A stretch of DNA of 64,000 nt from SSC3 sp963769585 (GTDB taxonomy: Bacteria > Actinomycetota > Actinomycetes > Propionibacteriales > Nocardioidaceae), in contig CAVYMJ010000006.1 in the NCBI GenBank assembly GCA_963769585.1, positions 2,170,001-2,234,000 of the forward strand. Direction: 5' to 3'. This document shows positions 50,457 through 59,629 of the stretch, piece by piece. A model generated the notes under the pieces. It saw nothing but the letters and a program-made list of their open reading frames with translations, searched no databases and was not told where the DNA came from. How positions within the stretch are numbered: position 1 is the first letter of the stretch; each line of letters opens with the position of its first letter. The position numbers and the translations under genes are program-made.

Positions 50457-53400
50457 ATGGAGATCGTCGAACTACGCGTGCACGGAGTGCACGGCACCTC
50501 CCCGGGCGCGATGCTCGGGGTGGACGACAAGCAGGTCGGTCAGGTCGCCGGTGACGGCCTGACGGGCATCTACCGGGCCAACGACGGCGTCGAGCTCCCC
50601 TACCGCGACCTGAAGGGGACGCAAGTCAGCGTCGAGGCCTACTCCTGGGGAGCGCTCACCTCCGGGGTCCGCGGCATCTTCGGCTGGGTCAAGCGCGCGC
50701 TGTGGCTGATCCTGCTGCCGTTCGCGCTCTCCAACCTCTCGTACTGGGCGCGAGTGCGCCTGGCAGACGGATCCGGGCAGTCCCGCTGGGGTGCTCGGGC
50801 GAGCCGGATCGGCGCCTTGCTGCTGACCGTCTTCATGGTGCTCACGCCCTGCATGATCGCCATCGACCTGCTGGCCTGGCAGTGCTACCGAGGTGACAGC
50901 CCCGGCTGTACGTCGCTGCCGGGGATCCTCGACTTCATGGCGCGCCTCAACGCCTCGCAGCGACTGGCCGCGGGGTCGATCGTGCCCGTCGCCACGCTCG
51001 CCGTGCTGTGGTTGCTCTCCCGGCAGTCGATGAGCCGCTACGAGGACGTCGACGCCGGCGACGAGGCCCCCACCGAAGCGCAGGCGATGGCGGCGATGCC
51101 GGTGCCCGAGGCGGACCAGCCCGCCAACGTGCTGGCGAACCCGAAGATGTGGACCGGGAAGCGCCGTACCGAGCAGCTCCAACGCGTCCACCTCACCGTC
51201 GGCCTTGCCCTGGTCACCTGCTTCTCGGGCGTCCACGTGATGAACGTGGCGCAGGACTTCCCGGTGGTGATCCTGTTGACCACCATGGCGGCCGGGCTGG
51301 CCGCCCTACTCGCCGCGTGCTGGATGTGCGTGATCCACCCGCACGACATCGACTACACCGAGGCCCAGCTCGACCAGCACCCGATGATCCAAGCGGGGCA
51401 GCGGTTCTTCGGTCCGGCGATGCCCGCGCTCCTGCTGCTCGCCGCGGCCGCGGTCCTCGCCGTGCACGTCCTCCTGTTGCTCTTCGTCGACCTCAACCTC
51501 GAGCAGCCCCGGGACTTCGCCGGCCACAACATGTGGTTCATCTCGGTCTTCGTGGTCCTCACCGCGACGCACCTGAGCATCTTCACCGGTGGCCGGATGA
51601 ACCCCGGACCGGCGGTTTCGGTCTCGCTGGGCGTCTTCGCCCTGGCCGTCCTCACCGTGCTCGGCTACAAGGGCGTCCTGTCGATCCGGGAGTGGATGTG
51701 GTGGGTGGGGATCGCGCTTGTCGTGGTCGCCTGGGCTGCACTCAGCCGCTGGCACTACCGGCAGGGCGAAGTGCACGCCTCCGCGGCCTGGAACGGCGCC
51801 GGCGCGTCGGTCCTGCTCGCCGCGGCGGCCTGGATCGGTCTGCTCTTCACTACCGGCGTGGTGACCGCGACCGCCGACTACCTCAACGGTGACGGCCACG
51901 GCGTGGACGACCTGGTCACCAAGACCAGCCTGGTCGCCCAGAAGGACGCGGCGCCGTACGTCGACCGGCCCACCGAACCGGCCACCCAGACCTTCCGCGC
52001 CACCGGCGATGTCACCGCCAAGGACGCCATCGTCACGCTGACCAAGTCGGGACCTGTGGTGGTCTCGGGCAAGGTCGAGGTCAAGTCCCTCTTCCAGGCG
52101 CCCGACGGCGACAAGCAGGGTCTGGAGCGTGCCCTGGATAGCACCCGCGTTCAGCGGGCAGACCTCAGCCTGAGTTCGGGAGCCTTGATCCTGCAGGACA
52201 GCTGTCTGCGCAAGCCGTCGAGCACGACCACCGTCTGCTCGGCGGAGTACTCCGACTTCGTACCCTCGGGCAGCCTGCCGCTCACCGGCACGACGCTGCG
52301 CATCCTCAGCGGCGGCGACCCGGTGACCCTGGTCGTCACGGAGCCACCGCAGATGCCACTGGTGATCCCCCAGGTGCTGATCTGGGCACCCATCACCCAG
52401 CTGCTCTGGGTCGTCATCCTGGCCGGCTGGGTCGGCTTCGTGCTGTGGCGCTTCCGCAGGGCCGCCCCCGCGATCAACCTCCAGGTCGACCAGGACGACC
52501 TGATCGCCGCGCGGGACAAGGGCCAGTGCAAGAAGGTACGGCGCACCGCGGCGCTGGCGCACCGGGGCGAGCGCATCTTGGACGGCATCGGGGCGATCAC
52601 CGCCGTACTGGCTCTCGCGCTGATCGTGGCCGCCGCCACCGAGCGGCCTCCGTGGGACCTGGAGCACCTGCACTGGACCCGCAACATCGCCACCTTGTCG
52701 CTCTACCTGGTGGTCGCGCTCAGCGTGGGACTGCTGTTCCTGGCTTCCCGGCTCCGTACGTCGGAGACCGCTCGCCGCGGAGTCGGCGTGGTCTGGGACC
52801 TGACCACCTTCTGGCCGCGGGCCGCCCATCCGCTGGCGCCGCCGTGCTACGCCGAGCGCGTCGTCCCGGAACTGGTCACCCGTGCCGGGTGGGCGCTCGC
52901 GGCAACCGGACCCGACGGGAGCCACACTCCGCGGGACAGCAGGTTCGTCTTCTCCGCGCACAGCCAGGGTTCGGTGATCGCGACCGCGGTGCTTAGCCTG
53001 CTCTCCCGCGAGCAGCTCTCCCGGACCAGGGTGATCACCTACGGCAGCCAGGTCCGGGCGCTCTACGGCCGGGTCTTCCCGCAGGTGCTCGGACCGGCCG
53101 AGATCGGCTACGTCGCGACCGAGGGACCGACCACCCTGACCGAGGCGTTCCCGGAGGTGCTCGACCCGGCGAACCCGCGCGCGGTGTTCGTGCCACCGGC
53201 CGCCGATCCCACCCTTCCGGACGACGAGTGGGCCGAGCTCCCGGTGATGAGTCGGCTCTTCACGGCAGGCGGCGACTGGGTGAACCTGCTGCGGCTGACC
53301 GACCCTCTCGGCTACCGCGTCTTCGCCGACGCCGACTCCGACCAGGACCAGCGCGTCACCGAGGTCCCCGAGGAGCGCGTCGGCGATCCCGGGCCGGTGG

Positions 53401-53528
53401 TCGCCACCCACAGCGGCTACCAGCACTCGTCGGTGTACCGGGCCCAGGTGGCGCAGTGGACCGGGGAGACCCCGGTGCCGTCCGCGACGGGAACCCAGCA
53501 GGTCCCGCAGCTCCCGCGGCTCAGCTGA
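50457..53528 (+). CDS. Large polytopic membrane protein with split alpha/beta-hydrolase signature
   Basis: A 1,023-residue protein. The first strand carries ELRVHGVHGTSPG (HG at residues 9-10 and 12-13), the oxyanion-type start of lipases. About ten membrane helices follow between residues 80 and 480, then an outer, strand-rich stretch (about 490-640), three more helices (about 640-780) and a C-terminal domain with RFVFSAHSQGSVIATAVLSLL, a GxSxG-like elbow (A-H-S-Q-G) with Ser836. It would be a membrane-embedded esterase or acyltransferase with its two halves separated by some 800 residues. It overlaps the convergent LigD-polymerase gene by eight bases. Confidence 0.78.
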   Translation: MEIVELRVHGVHGTSPGAMLGVDDKQVGQVAGDGLTGIYRANDGVELPYRDLKGTQVSVEAYSWGALTSGVRGIFGWVKRALWLILLPFALSNLSYWARVRLADGSGQSRWGARASRIGALLLTVFMVLTPCMIAIDLLAWQCYRGDSPGCTSLPGILDFMARLNASQRLAAGSIVPVATLAVLWLLSRQSMSRYEDVDAGDEAPTEAQAMAAMPVPEADQPANVLANPKMWTGKRRTEQLQRVHLTVGLALVTCFSGVHVMNVAQDFPVVILLTTMAAGLAALLAACWMCVIHPHDIDYTEAQLDQHPMIQAGQRFFGPAMPALLLLAAAAVLAVHVLLLLFVDLNLEQPRDFAGHNMWFISVFVVLTATHLSIFTGGRMNPGPAVSVSLGVFALAVLTVLGYKGVLSIREWMWWVGIALVVVAWAALSRWHYRQGEVHASAAWNGAGASVLLAAAAWIGLLFTTGVVTATADYLNGDGHGVDDLVTKTSLVAQKDAAPYVDRPTEPATQTFRATGDVTAKDAIVTLTKSGPVVVSGKVEVKSLFQAPDGDKQGLERALDSTRVQRADLSLSSGALILQDSCLRKPSSTTTVCSAEYSDFVPSGSLPLTGTTLRILSGGDPVTLVVTEPPQMPLVIPQVLIWAPITQLLWVVILAGWVGFVLWRFRRAAPAINLQVDQDDLIAARDKGQCKKVRRTAALAHRGERILDGIGAITAVLALALIVAAATERPPWDLEHLHWTRNIATLSLYLVVALSVGLLFLASRLRTSETARRGVGVVWDLTTFWPRAAHPLAPPCYAERVVPELVTRAGWALAATGPDGSHTPRDSRFVFSAHSQGSVIATAVLSLLSREQLSRTRVITYGSQVRALYGRVFPQVLGPAEIGYVATEGPTTLTEAFPEVLDPANPRAVFVPPAADPTLPDDEWAELPVMSRLFTAGGDWVNLLRLTDPLGYRVFADADSDQDQRVTEVPEERVGDPGPVVATHSGYQHSSVYRAQVAQWTGETPVPSATGTQQVPQLPRLS

Positions 53529-54423
53529 GCAGGTCGCCGAAGATGTCGCCCTGCCGGTCAGCGCGCCTGAGCACTTCGTCGAGGGTGAGCTGACTCAGCG
53601 CGTGACGCTCCTCGGCGCCCTCCTCGACCTCCTCCCAGGTCCGCGGCGCGGCGACGTACGGCGTGAGCTTCCCGCGCAGCGAGTACGGCGAGATCGTGGT
53701 CTTCGCACCGGTGTTCTGCGACCAGTCCAGGAAGACCTTGCCGGGGCGCAGCGACTTGGTCATCTTCCACACCACGAGCTTGCTCTCCTCCTGCAGTGAC
53801 TGCGCCAGCTCCTGAGCCTGGTCACGGACCTCGTCCGCGGTGAGCTTGGCTGGGAGAGCGACGTAGAGGTGCAGGCCCTTGCTCCCGCTGGTGACCGGCG
53901 CGCAACTGAGTCCCTGGTCGGCCAGCCGGTCGCGGACCAGCAAGGCGACCTGCGCGCACTCGTGCAGGTCGGCCGGGGCCCCGGGGTCGAGGTCGATCAC
54001 CATCCGGTTCGGGTTCTCGGGCTTGCCCTTGGCCGAGACCGTCCACTGGTGGACGTGCAGCTCGAGGGAGGCGAGGTTGGCGAGGTAGGTCAGCGTGGCA
54101 AGATCCTCCACGATCGGGAAGACGATCTTGTCGCCCTTGCCACCCCGCGATCCGGTGGTCGGCACCGTGACGGTCTTCAACCAGCTCGGAGCGCCCGAGG
54201 GCAGGTTCTTCTCGAAGAACGACGCGTCGCCGGTGCCGTGGGGCCACCTGATCCGGGTGACCGCCCGGGCCTTGAGGTGCGGAAGCATCAAGGGGCTGAT
54301 CTGGGCGTAGTAGTTCAGCACCTCGGCCTTGGTCGTCCCGCTGTTCGGGTAGAGCACTTTGTCGAGGTTGCTGATCGTCAGCGTCCGCCCGTCGACCTCG
54401 ACCCGAACCTCGTTGTCAGCCAC
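53521..54423 (-). CDS. LigD-type polymerase/primase (NHEJ)
   Basis: A 300-residue protein. ISNLDKVLYPNSGTTKAEVLNYYAQIS is the family start, HQWTVSAKGKPENPNRMVIDLDPG holds the metal-binding D-x-D (DLD), and APVTSGSKGLHLYV the nucleotide site. It matches the LigD polymerase domain, which fills and extends ends in Ku-dependent repair. Here it stands alone instead of being fused to the ligase. Confidence 0.93.
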   Translation of the reverse strand: MADNEVRVEVDGRTLTISNLDKVLYPNSGTTKAEVLNYYAQISPLMLPHLKARAVTRIRWPHGTGDASFFEKNLPSGAPSWLKTVTVPTTGSRGGKGDKIVFPIVEDLATLTYLANLASLELHVHQWTVSAKGKPENPNRMVIDLDPGAPADLHECAQVALLVRDRLADQGLSCAPVTSGSKGLHLYVALPAKLTADEVRDQAQELAQSLQEESKLVVWKMTKSLRPGKVFLDWSQNTGAKTTISPYSLRGKLTPYVAAPRTWEEVEEGAEERHALSQLTLDEVLRRADRQGDIFGDLLS

Positions 54424-54503
54424 GTGCCGACGTTACTGCGTCCTTCCCCGATCGCCTGTGAGTACAGGCAGAACTGTCGGTGCTCGCTGCTTCGATAGAC
54501 CTC

Positions 54504-55784
54504 ATGACGGGGACCACCACCCAGTGCGACACAGCCGCTGCTGTGCTGTCGTCCGTGCGCGGCTCGCGGCTCGTCGAGCTTCAGGAGCAGGCCCGTCAGC
54601 TCCGACTGGCCACCGAGTGGGCTGACCTGCATCCTGCCGAGTCGCTGCACGACGCTGCGGGGTATCCCACCGGAGGGTTCGGGGAGTCGGCGGTCCCGGT
54701 GGCCGGACCAGGCGCCCCGCTGGTCGCCGAGTTCTGCATCGCCGAGCTCGCCGCCGCTCTGGGGCTGCCCACCGAGGTGGGTAGGTCCCTGATCGGTGAG
54801 GCGCTCGAGCTGCGGCACCGGCTCCCCCGGCTCTGGCAGCGCGTCCTGGCCGGGGACCTCCCCGCCTGGCGAGCCCGCCGCGTCGCCCGGGAGACCATGG
54901 CCCTGACCGAGGAGGCAGCCGCCTTCGTGGACCGCCAGGTCGCCCACGTGGCCCACCGCATCGGTCCTGCCGTCCTGGAGCGGCTCGTCGACGAAGCGGT
55001 CGCACGCTTCCTGCCCGCCGAGGCGCAGGCGCGTCACGAGGCGGCGATGGAGGCCCGGTGCTTCGTGGTCGACCACCGCCAGGTCTCCTTCACCGGGACC
55101 AGCCGGGTGTACGGCGAGCTCGACCTGGTCGACGCCCTCGACCTGGACGCCGCCGTCGCCGCGGGCGCTGAGCAGCTCAGGCAGCTGGGCTCGCCCGAGT
55201 CCCTCGACGTACGCCGGTCCCACGCGATCGCCGCGCTCGCCCGTCACGAGCTGACCCTCGACCTCGGCGGCTCGGCGCGCGAGACGATGCTCTACGTCCA
55301 CATCAGCGCCGACTCCCTCGACGCCGAGCAGGCTGTCGCGCGGGTCGAGCACCCGAACGCTCTGGTCACCACGGCTCAGGTGCGGAAATGGTGCGGCAAC
55401 CCGTGGGCGAGGGTCACCGTCAAGCCGGTGATCGACCTCTCCGAGCATGTGCACGTCGGGGCCTACGAGTCCCCGGATCGCCTGCGGGAGCAGACCACCC
55501 TGGCCACCCACACCTGCGTCTTCCCGTGGTGCACCCGGCCGGCACGACGCTGCGACCGCGACCACGTCGTCCCGTACGGCGACGGCGGCTCGACGTGCTC
55601 GTGCAACCTTGCGCCGCTCTGCCGGCGGCACCACCGGCTCAAGACCCACGGCTCCTGGTCCTACACGGCGATCGAGGTCGGCACCTACCTGTGGCGCAGT
55701 CCGCACGGCTACCGTTTCCTGCGCAGCTTCGAGGGCACGACCGACGTCAGTGACGACCGGCGCGGGCCGCCGGACACCGGCTAG
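54504..55784 (+). CDS. DUF222 / HNH endonuclease protein (13E12-repeat family)
   Basis: A 426-residue protein. DUF222 makes up the first roughly 300 residues (LPTEVGRSLIGEALELRHRLPRLWQRVLAGDLPAWRARRVA), and the HNH motif reads CDRDHVVPYGDGGSTCSCNLAPLCRRHHRLKTHGSW. The ATG lies four bases after a GATAGA -10 element, a leaderless arrangement common for this repeat family. It sits between the NHEJ polymerase and ligase genes, on the opposite strand, and overlaps the ligase stop by four bases. Confidence 0.9.
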   Translation: MTGTTTQCDTAAAVLSSVRGSRLVELQEQARQLRLATEWADLHPAESLHDAAGYPTGGFGESAVPVAGPGAPLVAEFCIAELAAALGLPTEVGRSLIGEALELRHRLPRLWQRVLAGDLPAWRARRVARETMALTEEAAAFVDRQVAHVAHRIGPAVLERLVDEAVARFLPAEAQARHEAAMEARCFVVDHRQVSFTGTSRVYGELDLVDALDLDAAVAAGAEQLRQLGSPESLDVRRSHAIAALARHELTLDLGGSARETMLYVHISADSLDAEQAVARVEHPNALVTTAQVRKWCGNPWARVTVKPVIDLSEHVHVGAYESPDRLREQTTLATHTCVFPWCTRPARRCDRDHVVPYGDGGSTCSCNLAPLCRRHHRLKTHGSWSYTAIEVGTYLWRSPHGYRFLRSFEGTTDVSDDRRGPPDTG

Positions 55785-56716
55785 TCGTCGCTCTCCACAA
55801 GCTCCTCGGGGCTCAGGTCACCCCGCACCCCCAGGTACGCCGGCTGGCGCAGCCTGTGCTGTGGCGTCATGCCCAGCGACGCCACCTCGACGACCAGTGA
55901 CGGTTGCACCCACACCGTCCCGGCGACGTCCTCCCGCGGGAGCTCCCCGATGAACGGGCACTCGTCCGCAGCCAGAGGCTCCAGGAGCGCCTGCAGCTTG
56001 GGGCCCTCCTTGCCGGCGATCCCCGACCCCACCCGGCCCCGGTAGACCAGGCCGTCTCTGGTCGGGATGCCGACCAGGACGGCACCGACCCGCGAGCGGG
56101 AGTCGGTCTCGTAGCGCCAGCCACCCACGACGTACGAGTGGCTGGCTCGGTGCGGGAACTTCAGCCAGTCCTTGCTCCGCCGACCCGGCTCGTAGCGCGA
56201 CGAGCGCTTCTTGCTCACCACTCCCTCGAGCCCCTGCTGCTCGGTGGCGGCCAGGAGCGACTCCCCGTCGTCGTACGTCGGCGGGGTCAGCCACCGGTCG
56301 CCGTTCAGGTCCAGGGCCTCCAGGAGCTGCCGGCGCATCGAGAGCGGCTCCCCGGTGACGTCCTGGCCGTCGATCCGCAGCACGTCGAAGACCATCAGGG
56401 TCACGGGGTTGCGTTCGGCCAGGCGTGCCACCTTGGTCCGGTCCCGGACATGCATGCGCTCGGCCAGCGCCCCGAAGCGGGGAACCCCGTCCAGGAGCGC
56501 CACGACCTCCCCGTCGAGCAGCAGGTCGTGGCTCAGGCCGGCGAGCCCGGCCAGCTCCGGGTAGGCCAGCGTGACGTCGTTCTCGTTGCGCGACCACAGT
56601 CTCAGCGCGCCGGAGCCGACCTCGGCGAGCACCCGGATGCCGTCCCACTTGACCTCGTGCAGCCAGGCGGGCCCGCCGGGGACCGTGGAACCGCGGGTGG
56701 CGAGCATCGGGCGCAT
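55781..56716 (-). CDS. ATP-dependent DNA ligase (LigD ligase-domain type)
   Basis: A 311-residue ligase. The adenylation Lys is K23 in WLHEVKWDGIRVL; further motifs are LLDGEVVALL, EGVVSKKRSSRYEPGRRSKDWLKFPH (motifs IV-V), and an OB-fold with VWVQPSLVVEVA. It would seal ends in NHEJ. It lies 72 bases from the divergent ku gene, so they may share a promoter region. Confidence 0.94.
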   Translation of the reverse strand: MRPMLATRGSTVPGGPAWLHEVKWDGIRVLAEVGSGALRLWSRNENDVTLAYPELAGLAGLSHDLLLDGEVVALLDGVPRFGALAERMHVRDRTKVARLAERNPVTLMVFDVLRIDGQDVTGEPLSMRRQLLEALDLNGDRWLTPPTYDDGESLLAATEQQGLEGVVSKKRSSRYEPGRRSKDWLKFPHRASHSYVVGGWRYETDSRSRVGAVLVGIPTRDGLVYRGRVGSGIAGKEGPKLQALLEPLAADECPFIGELPREDVAGTVWVQPSLVVEVASLGMTPQHRLRQPAYLGVRGDLSPEELVESDD

Positions 56717-56788
56717 GCATACATCCTGCCCCGATGAGTACCGTGGTCGTGAGCAGTCCACTAGGGGTCGAACGACAAAGGAGCCCAC

Positions 56789-57679
56789 ATGCGTGCGATC
56801 TGGAAGGGCGCAGTGTCCTTCGGTCTGGTCAGCGTCCCCGTGAAGCTGTACTCGGCCACCGAGAGCCATGACATCTCGTTCCGGCAGGTGCACGCCAAGG
56901 ACGGCGGCCGGATCAAGTACCAGCGTGTCTGCAGCATCGACGGCGAAGAGGTGCCGTACTCCGACATCGCCAAGGGCTACGAGACCGACGACGGCCAGAT
57001 GGTCATCCTCGACGACGACGACCTGGCCGAGCTTCCGGCGAACAGCAGCCGCGAGATCTCGGTGGAGAAGTTCGTCCCACGCGAGCAGATCGATCCCATG
57101 CTGTTCGAGAAGTCGTACTACCTCGAGCCGGAGAAGACCGGGGCCAAGCCGTACGCTCTGCTCCGCGACGCGCTGCAGGACGCCGACCGCGTCGCGGTGG
57201 TGACCGTGAGCCTGCGGACCCGGATGACGACCGCGGTGCTGCGGGTACGCGACGACGTGATCGTGATGCAGACGATGATGTGGCCCGACGAGATCCGCGA
57301 GCCCGACTTCGCCGGCCTGACCGAGGTCGAGGAGCCCAAGCCCCAGGAGCTGCAGATGGCCAAGCTCCTCATCGAGACCCTGGCCGGTGACTACGACGCC
57401 TCAGAGTTCGAGGACGACTACGCCGGCGCGGTGCACGAGCTGGTCAAGGCCAAGCTGGAGGGCGGCGAGGTCAAGAAGCTGCCCGAGGCTCCCGCTACCG
57501 GTGGCGAGGTCGTCGACCTGCTCGCGGCGCTGCAGAAGAGTGTGGCCGCCGCGAAGTCCGCTCGCGGAGAAGAGGCCGACGAGCCGAAGCAGACCAAGAA
57601 GAAGGTCGCCAAGAAGGCCGCCAAGAAGTCCACCACGAAGAAGACTGCCGCGAAGAAGGCCGCCAAGAAGGCGAGCTGA
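56789..57679 (+). CDS. ku: NHEJ end-binding protein Ku
   Basis: A 296-residue protein. RAIWKGAVSFGLVSVPVKLYSATE, KSYYLEPEKTGAKPYALLRDAL and MQTMMWPDEIREPDF are bacterial Ku hallmarks. The C-terminal 45 residues are lysine-rich with repeated AKKA units, a tail seen in longer actinobacterial Ku that binds DNA inside ends. AAAGGAG precedes the ATG. It is convergent with the VOC gene, eight bases apart. Confidence 0.96.
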   Translation: MRAIWKGAVSFGLVSVPVKLYSATESHDISFRQVHAKDGGRIKYQRVCSIDGEEVPYSDIAKGYETDDGQMVILDDDDLAELPANSSREISVEKFVPREQIDPMLFEKSYYLEPEKTGAKPYALLRDALQDADRVAVVTVSLRTRMTTAVLRVRDDVIVMQTMMWPDEIREPDFAGLTEVEEPKPQELQMAKLLIETLAGDYDASEFEDDYAGAVHELVKAKLEGGEVKKLPEAPATGGEVVDLLAALQKSVAAAKSARGEEADEPKQTKKKVAKKAAKKSTTKKTAAKKAAKKAS

Positions 57680-57686
57680 CCCGACG

Positions 57687-58091
57687 TCAGGGGTGCCCCG
57701 CCCGGTAGAACATCTCGAACTGGCGAAGGTCCGGGTCCTTGAAAGTCAGCACCGACCCGTAGTCGTGGTGCACCGTCGGGGTGTGTACGACGCCTCGCTC
57801 GCGGAAGTGGCTCTCCCACTCGTCGAGCTGGGCCGGGTCGGTGACCATCAGGCCCATGTGGTCGAAGCCGGTACGGGCCGGGTCGAAGGTCTCGCCCTGG
57901 TTGGTCTCGTGCTGCTGGAACTCCACCACCGTGGCGGAGTCCGGGTGCAGGACGAGGATGCCGAACCAGCCTTCGCCGCTGACCCGGTCCAGGTCCTCGA
58001 AGCCCATCACATCGCGCCACCAGGCCGCACAGGCCTCCGCGTCCCGGGCCGAGAACGAGATGTGCGAGACCTTGGCGAATGTCGGGCGCAT
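57687..58091 (-). CDS. VOC-family (glyoxalase-like) protein
   Basis: A 134-residue single VOC unit. KVSHISFSARDAEACAAWWRDVMGFEDLDR starts the fold; His and Glu ligands are suggested in KVSHIS, VVEFQQHE, FDHMGLMV and LRQFEMFYR. GGAAGGAG lies before the ATG. It is divergent from a PadR regulator across two operator palindromes. The substrate is unknown; both metabolic and resistance roles occur in the family. Confidence 0.85.
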   Translation of the reverse strand: MRPTFAKVSHISFSARDAEACAAWWRDVMGFEDLDRVSGEGWFGILVLHPDSATVVEFQQHETNQGETFDPARTGFDHMGLMVTDPAQLDEWESHFRERGVVHTPTVHHDYGSVLTFKDPDLRQFEMFYRAGHP

Positions 58092-58108
58092 GGCCACTCC
58101 TTCCAATA

Positions 58109-58147
58109 TACTCCGATCAGGAGTAAGTTTTACTCCGAACAGGAGGA
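58109..58147. promoter_or_regulatory. Two tandem PadR operators
   Basis: TACTCC-N5-GGAGTA at 58109-58125 is a perfect inverted repeat; TACTCC-N5-GGAGGA at 58131-58147 is a near copy 22 bp away. The second contains the padR ribosome binding site, and the first faces the VOC gene start. Confidence 0.75.
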
Positions 58148-58154
58148 TTCGTCA

Positions 58155-58811
58155 ATGCCCCCCCTGACCACCACCTCGTACGCCATCCTCGGCCTGCTCG
58201 CGATTCGTTCGTGGACTACCTACGAGCTGGCTCAGCAGATGGAACGCAGCCTCAACAGCATGTGGCCACGCGCCGCCAGCCGTATCTACGAGGAGCCGAA
58301 GCGGCTGGTCGCGCGCGGACTTGCCGAAGCCGTCAAGGACCGCGTCGGCAAGCGACCCCGAACGACCTACTCGATCACCGCGGCCGGCCAGGAAGCCCTC
58401 GAGGACTGGCTGGCCGTGCCCGGGAGCGGACCCTCACTCGAGTTCGAGGCACTGCTCAAGGTCTTTTACTCCGAACACACCAGCAATGAAGCGACCCGCG
58501 CCAACATCGAAGCGATCCGAGCCTGGGCGGCCCAAAAAAACGCAGAGAACATCGCTTTCGCCCGGCTGTACCAGGACTCCGGTGGGCCTTTTCCCGAGCG
58601 GCTGGCCAGTATCTTGTTGGTCGGCAAGTTCCGCACCGACTTCGCCGACATGGTCGCGGCCTGGGCCGAGTGGGCCGATCGGACGGTCCAAGGCTGGCCC
58701 GACGACTCGCGCCGCATGCCACCCTGGGAGGTCATCCAGGAGGTCGCGGCTCGTCCGGGTCCGGCAGCGCCGCTGCCGAGTCAGGGAAGCGCTTCGAGCC
58801 GTGATAGCTGA
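58155..58811 (+). CDS. PadR-family transcriptional regulator
   Basis: A 218-residue protein. The winged HTH is TTTSYAILGLLAIRSWTTYELAQQME, then LVARGLAEAVKDRVGKRPRTTYSITAAGQEAL. A helical dimer domain follows (residues 100-195). AGGAGGA precedes the ATG, inside an operator. It likely represses itself and the divergent VOC gene. Its last 80 bases overlap the convergent SDR gene, so the C-terminal tail is Pro/Ser-rich and probably dispensable. Confidence 0.87.
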   Translation: MPPLTTTSYAILGLLAIRSWTTYELAQQMERSLNSMWPRAASRIYEEPKRLVARGLAEAVKDRVGKRPRTTYSITAAGQEALEDWLAVPGSGPSLEFEALLKVFYSEHTSNEATRANIEAIRAWAAQKNAENIAFARLYQDSGGPFPERLASILLVGKFRTDFADMVAAWAEWADRTVQGWPDDSRRMPPWEVIQEVAARPGPAAPLPSQGSASSRDS

Positions 58812-59629
58812 CCGCGTCCGACAGCCGCGGCACCAACAGGTTGAGCACCTCCGACACGTTGCCTACCACGGTGTTGATGGTGAGTGGCCGGTCCTCGAGC
58901 GCGCGGACCACGCGCGCGGCGGCCCGCTCGGGCGAGAGTGCCGGCGAACGGCGGTAGACGTCGGTCGGACCGATCATCTCGGTGCGCACCAGCGGTAGCC
59001 GGAGGTTGGTGAAGGTGACGTTGTCGGCGTACGTCTCTCGGCCGGCAATGCGGCTGAAGACGTCGAGCGCGGTCTTGGAGGCCAGGTACGCGGTGAACTT
59101 GGGTGCCTTGACCTGGACACCCCAGGACAGCACGTTCACGACATGACCGAAGCGCTGCTCGCGCATGCTCGGCAGCAGCCCCAGAACCAGCCGGACGGGC
59201 GCGAAGTAGTTGATCGCCATGGTGCGCTCGTAGTCGTGCATCCGGTTCGTCGACAGCGCCAAGGACCGACGGATCGACCGCCCCGCGTTGTTGACCAGGT
59301 AGTCGACGTGCCCGTGCTCGGCCAGGACATCGGCGACCAGCTGGTCGACGGCCGGACCGTCGGTCAGGTCGCAGGCATAGGCGTACGCCGTCACACCACC
59401 GGCCCGGACCTGAGCCACGACCTCGAGCAGCTCGTCCTTGCGGCGAGCGACCACCAGCGGAACCGCCGCCCCGCGCGGCGACGGCCAGCGCGGTGGCGCG
59501 GCCGATGCCCGAAGACGCGCCGGTCACCATCACCACGCGACCCTGCAGCGGGCTCCTCAGGGTGACGCCCGGGAGCCTCCCACCCAGTCGACGCGCCCAG
59601 GCCCGCGGAGAGGTGAGCAGGGAGGTCAC
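58732..59629 (-). pseudogene. Short-chain dehydrogenase, frameshifted near its N-terminus
   Basis: The start (GTG 59629) overlaps the amidase stop as GTGA. The first frame gives VVMVTGASSGIGRATALAVAARG, the NAD(P) motif. An extra base in the GC run near 59465-59478 then shifts the frame, and the protein goes on as VARRKDELLEVVAQVRAGG, VDYLVNNAGRSIRRSLAL, VNVLSWGVQVKAPKFTAYLASK (Tyr and Lys). The length is normal once repaired, about 298 residues. Error or recent mutation cannot be told apart here. Confidence 0.82.

Noticed and set aside
51306..53426. A 706-codon minus-strand open frame
   Set aside because: Antisense to the large membrane protein, whose helices and hydrolase motif support the plus strand.
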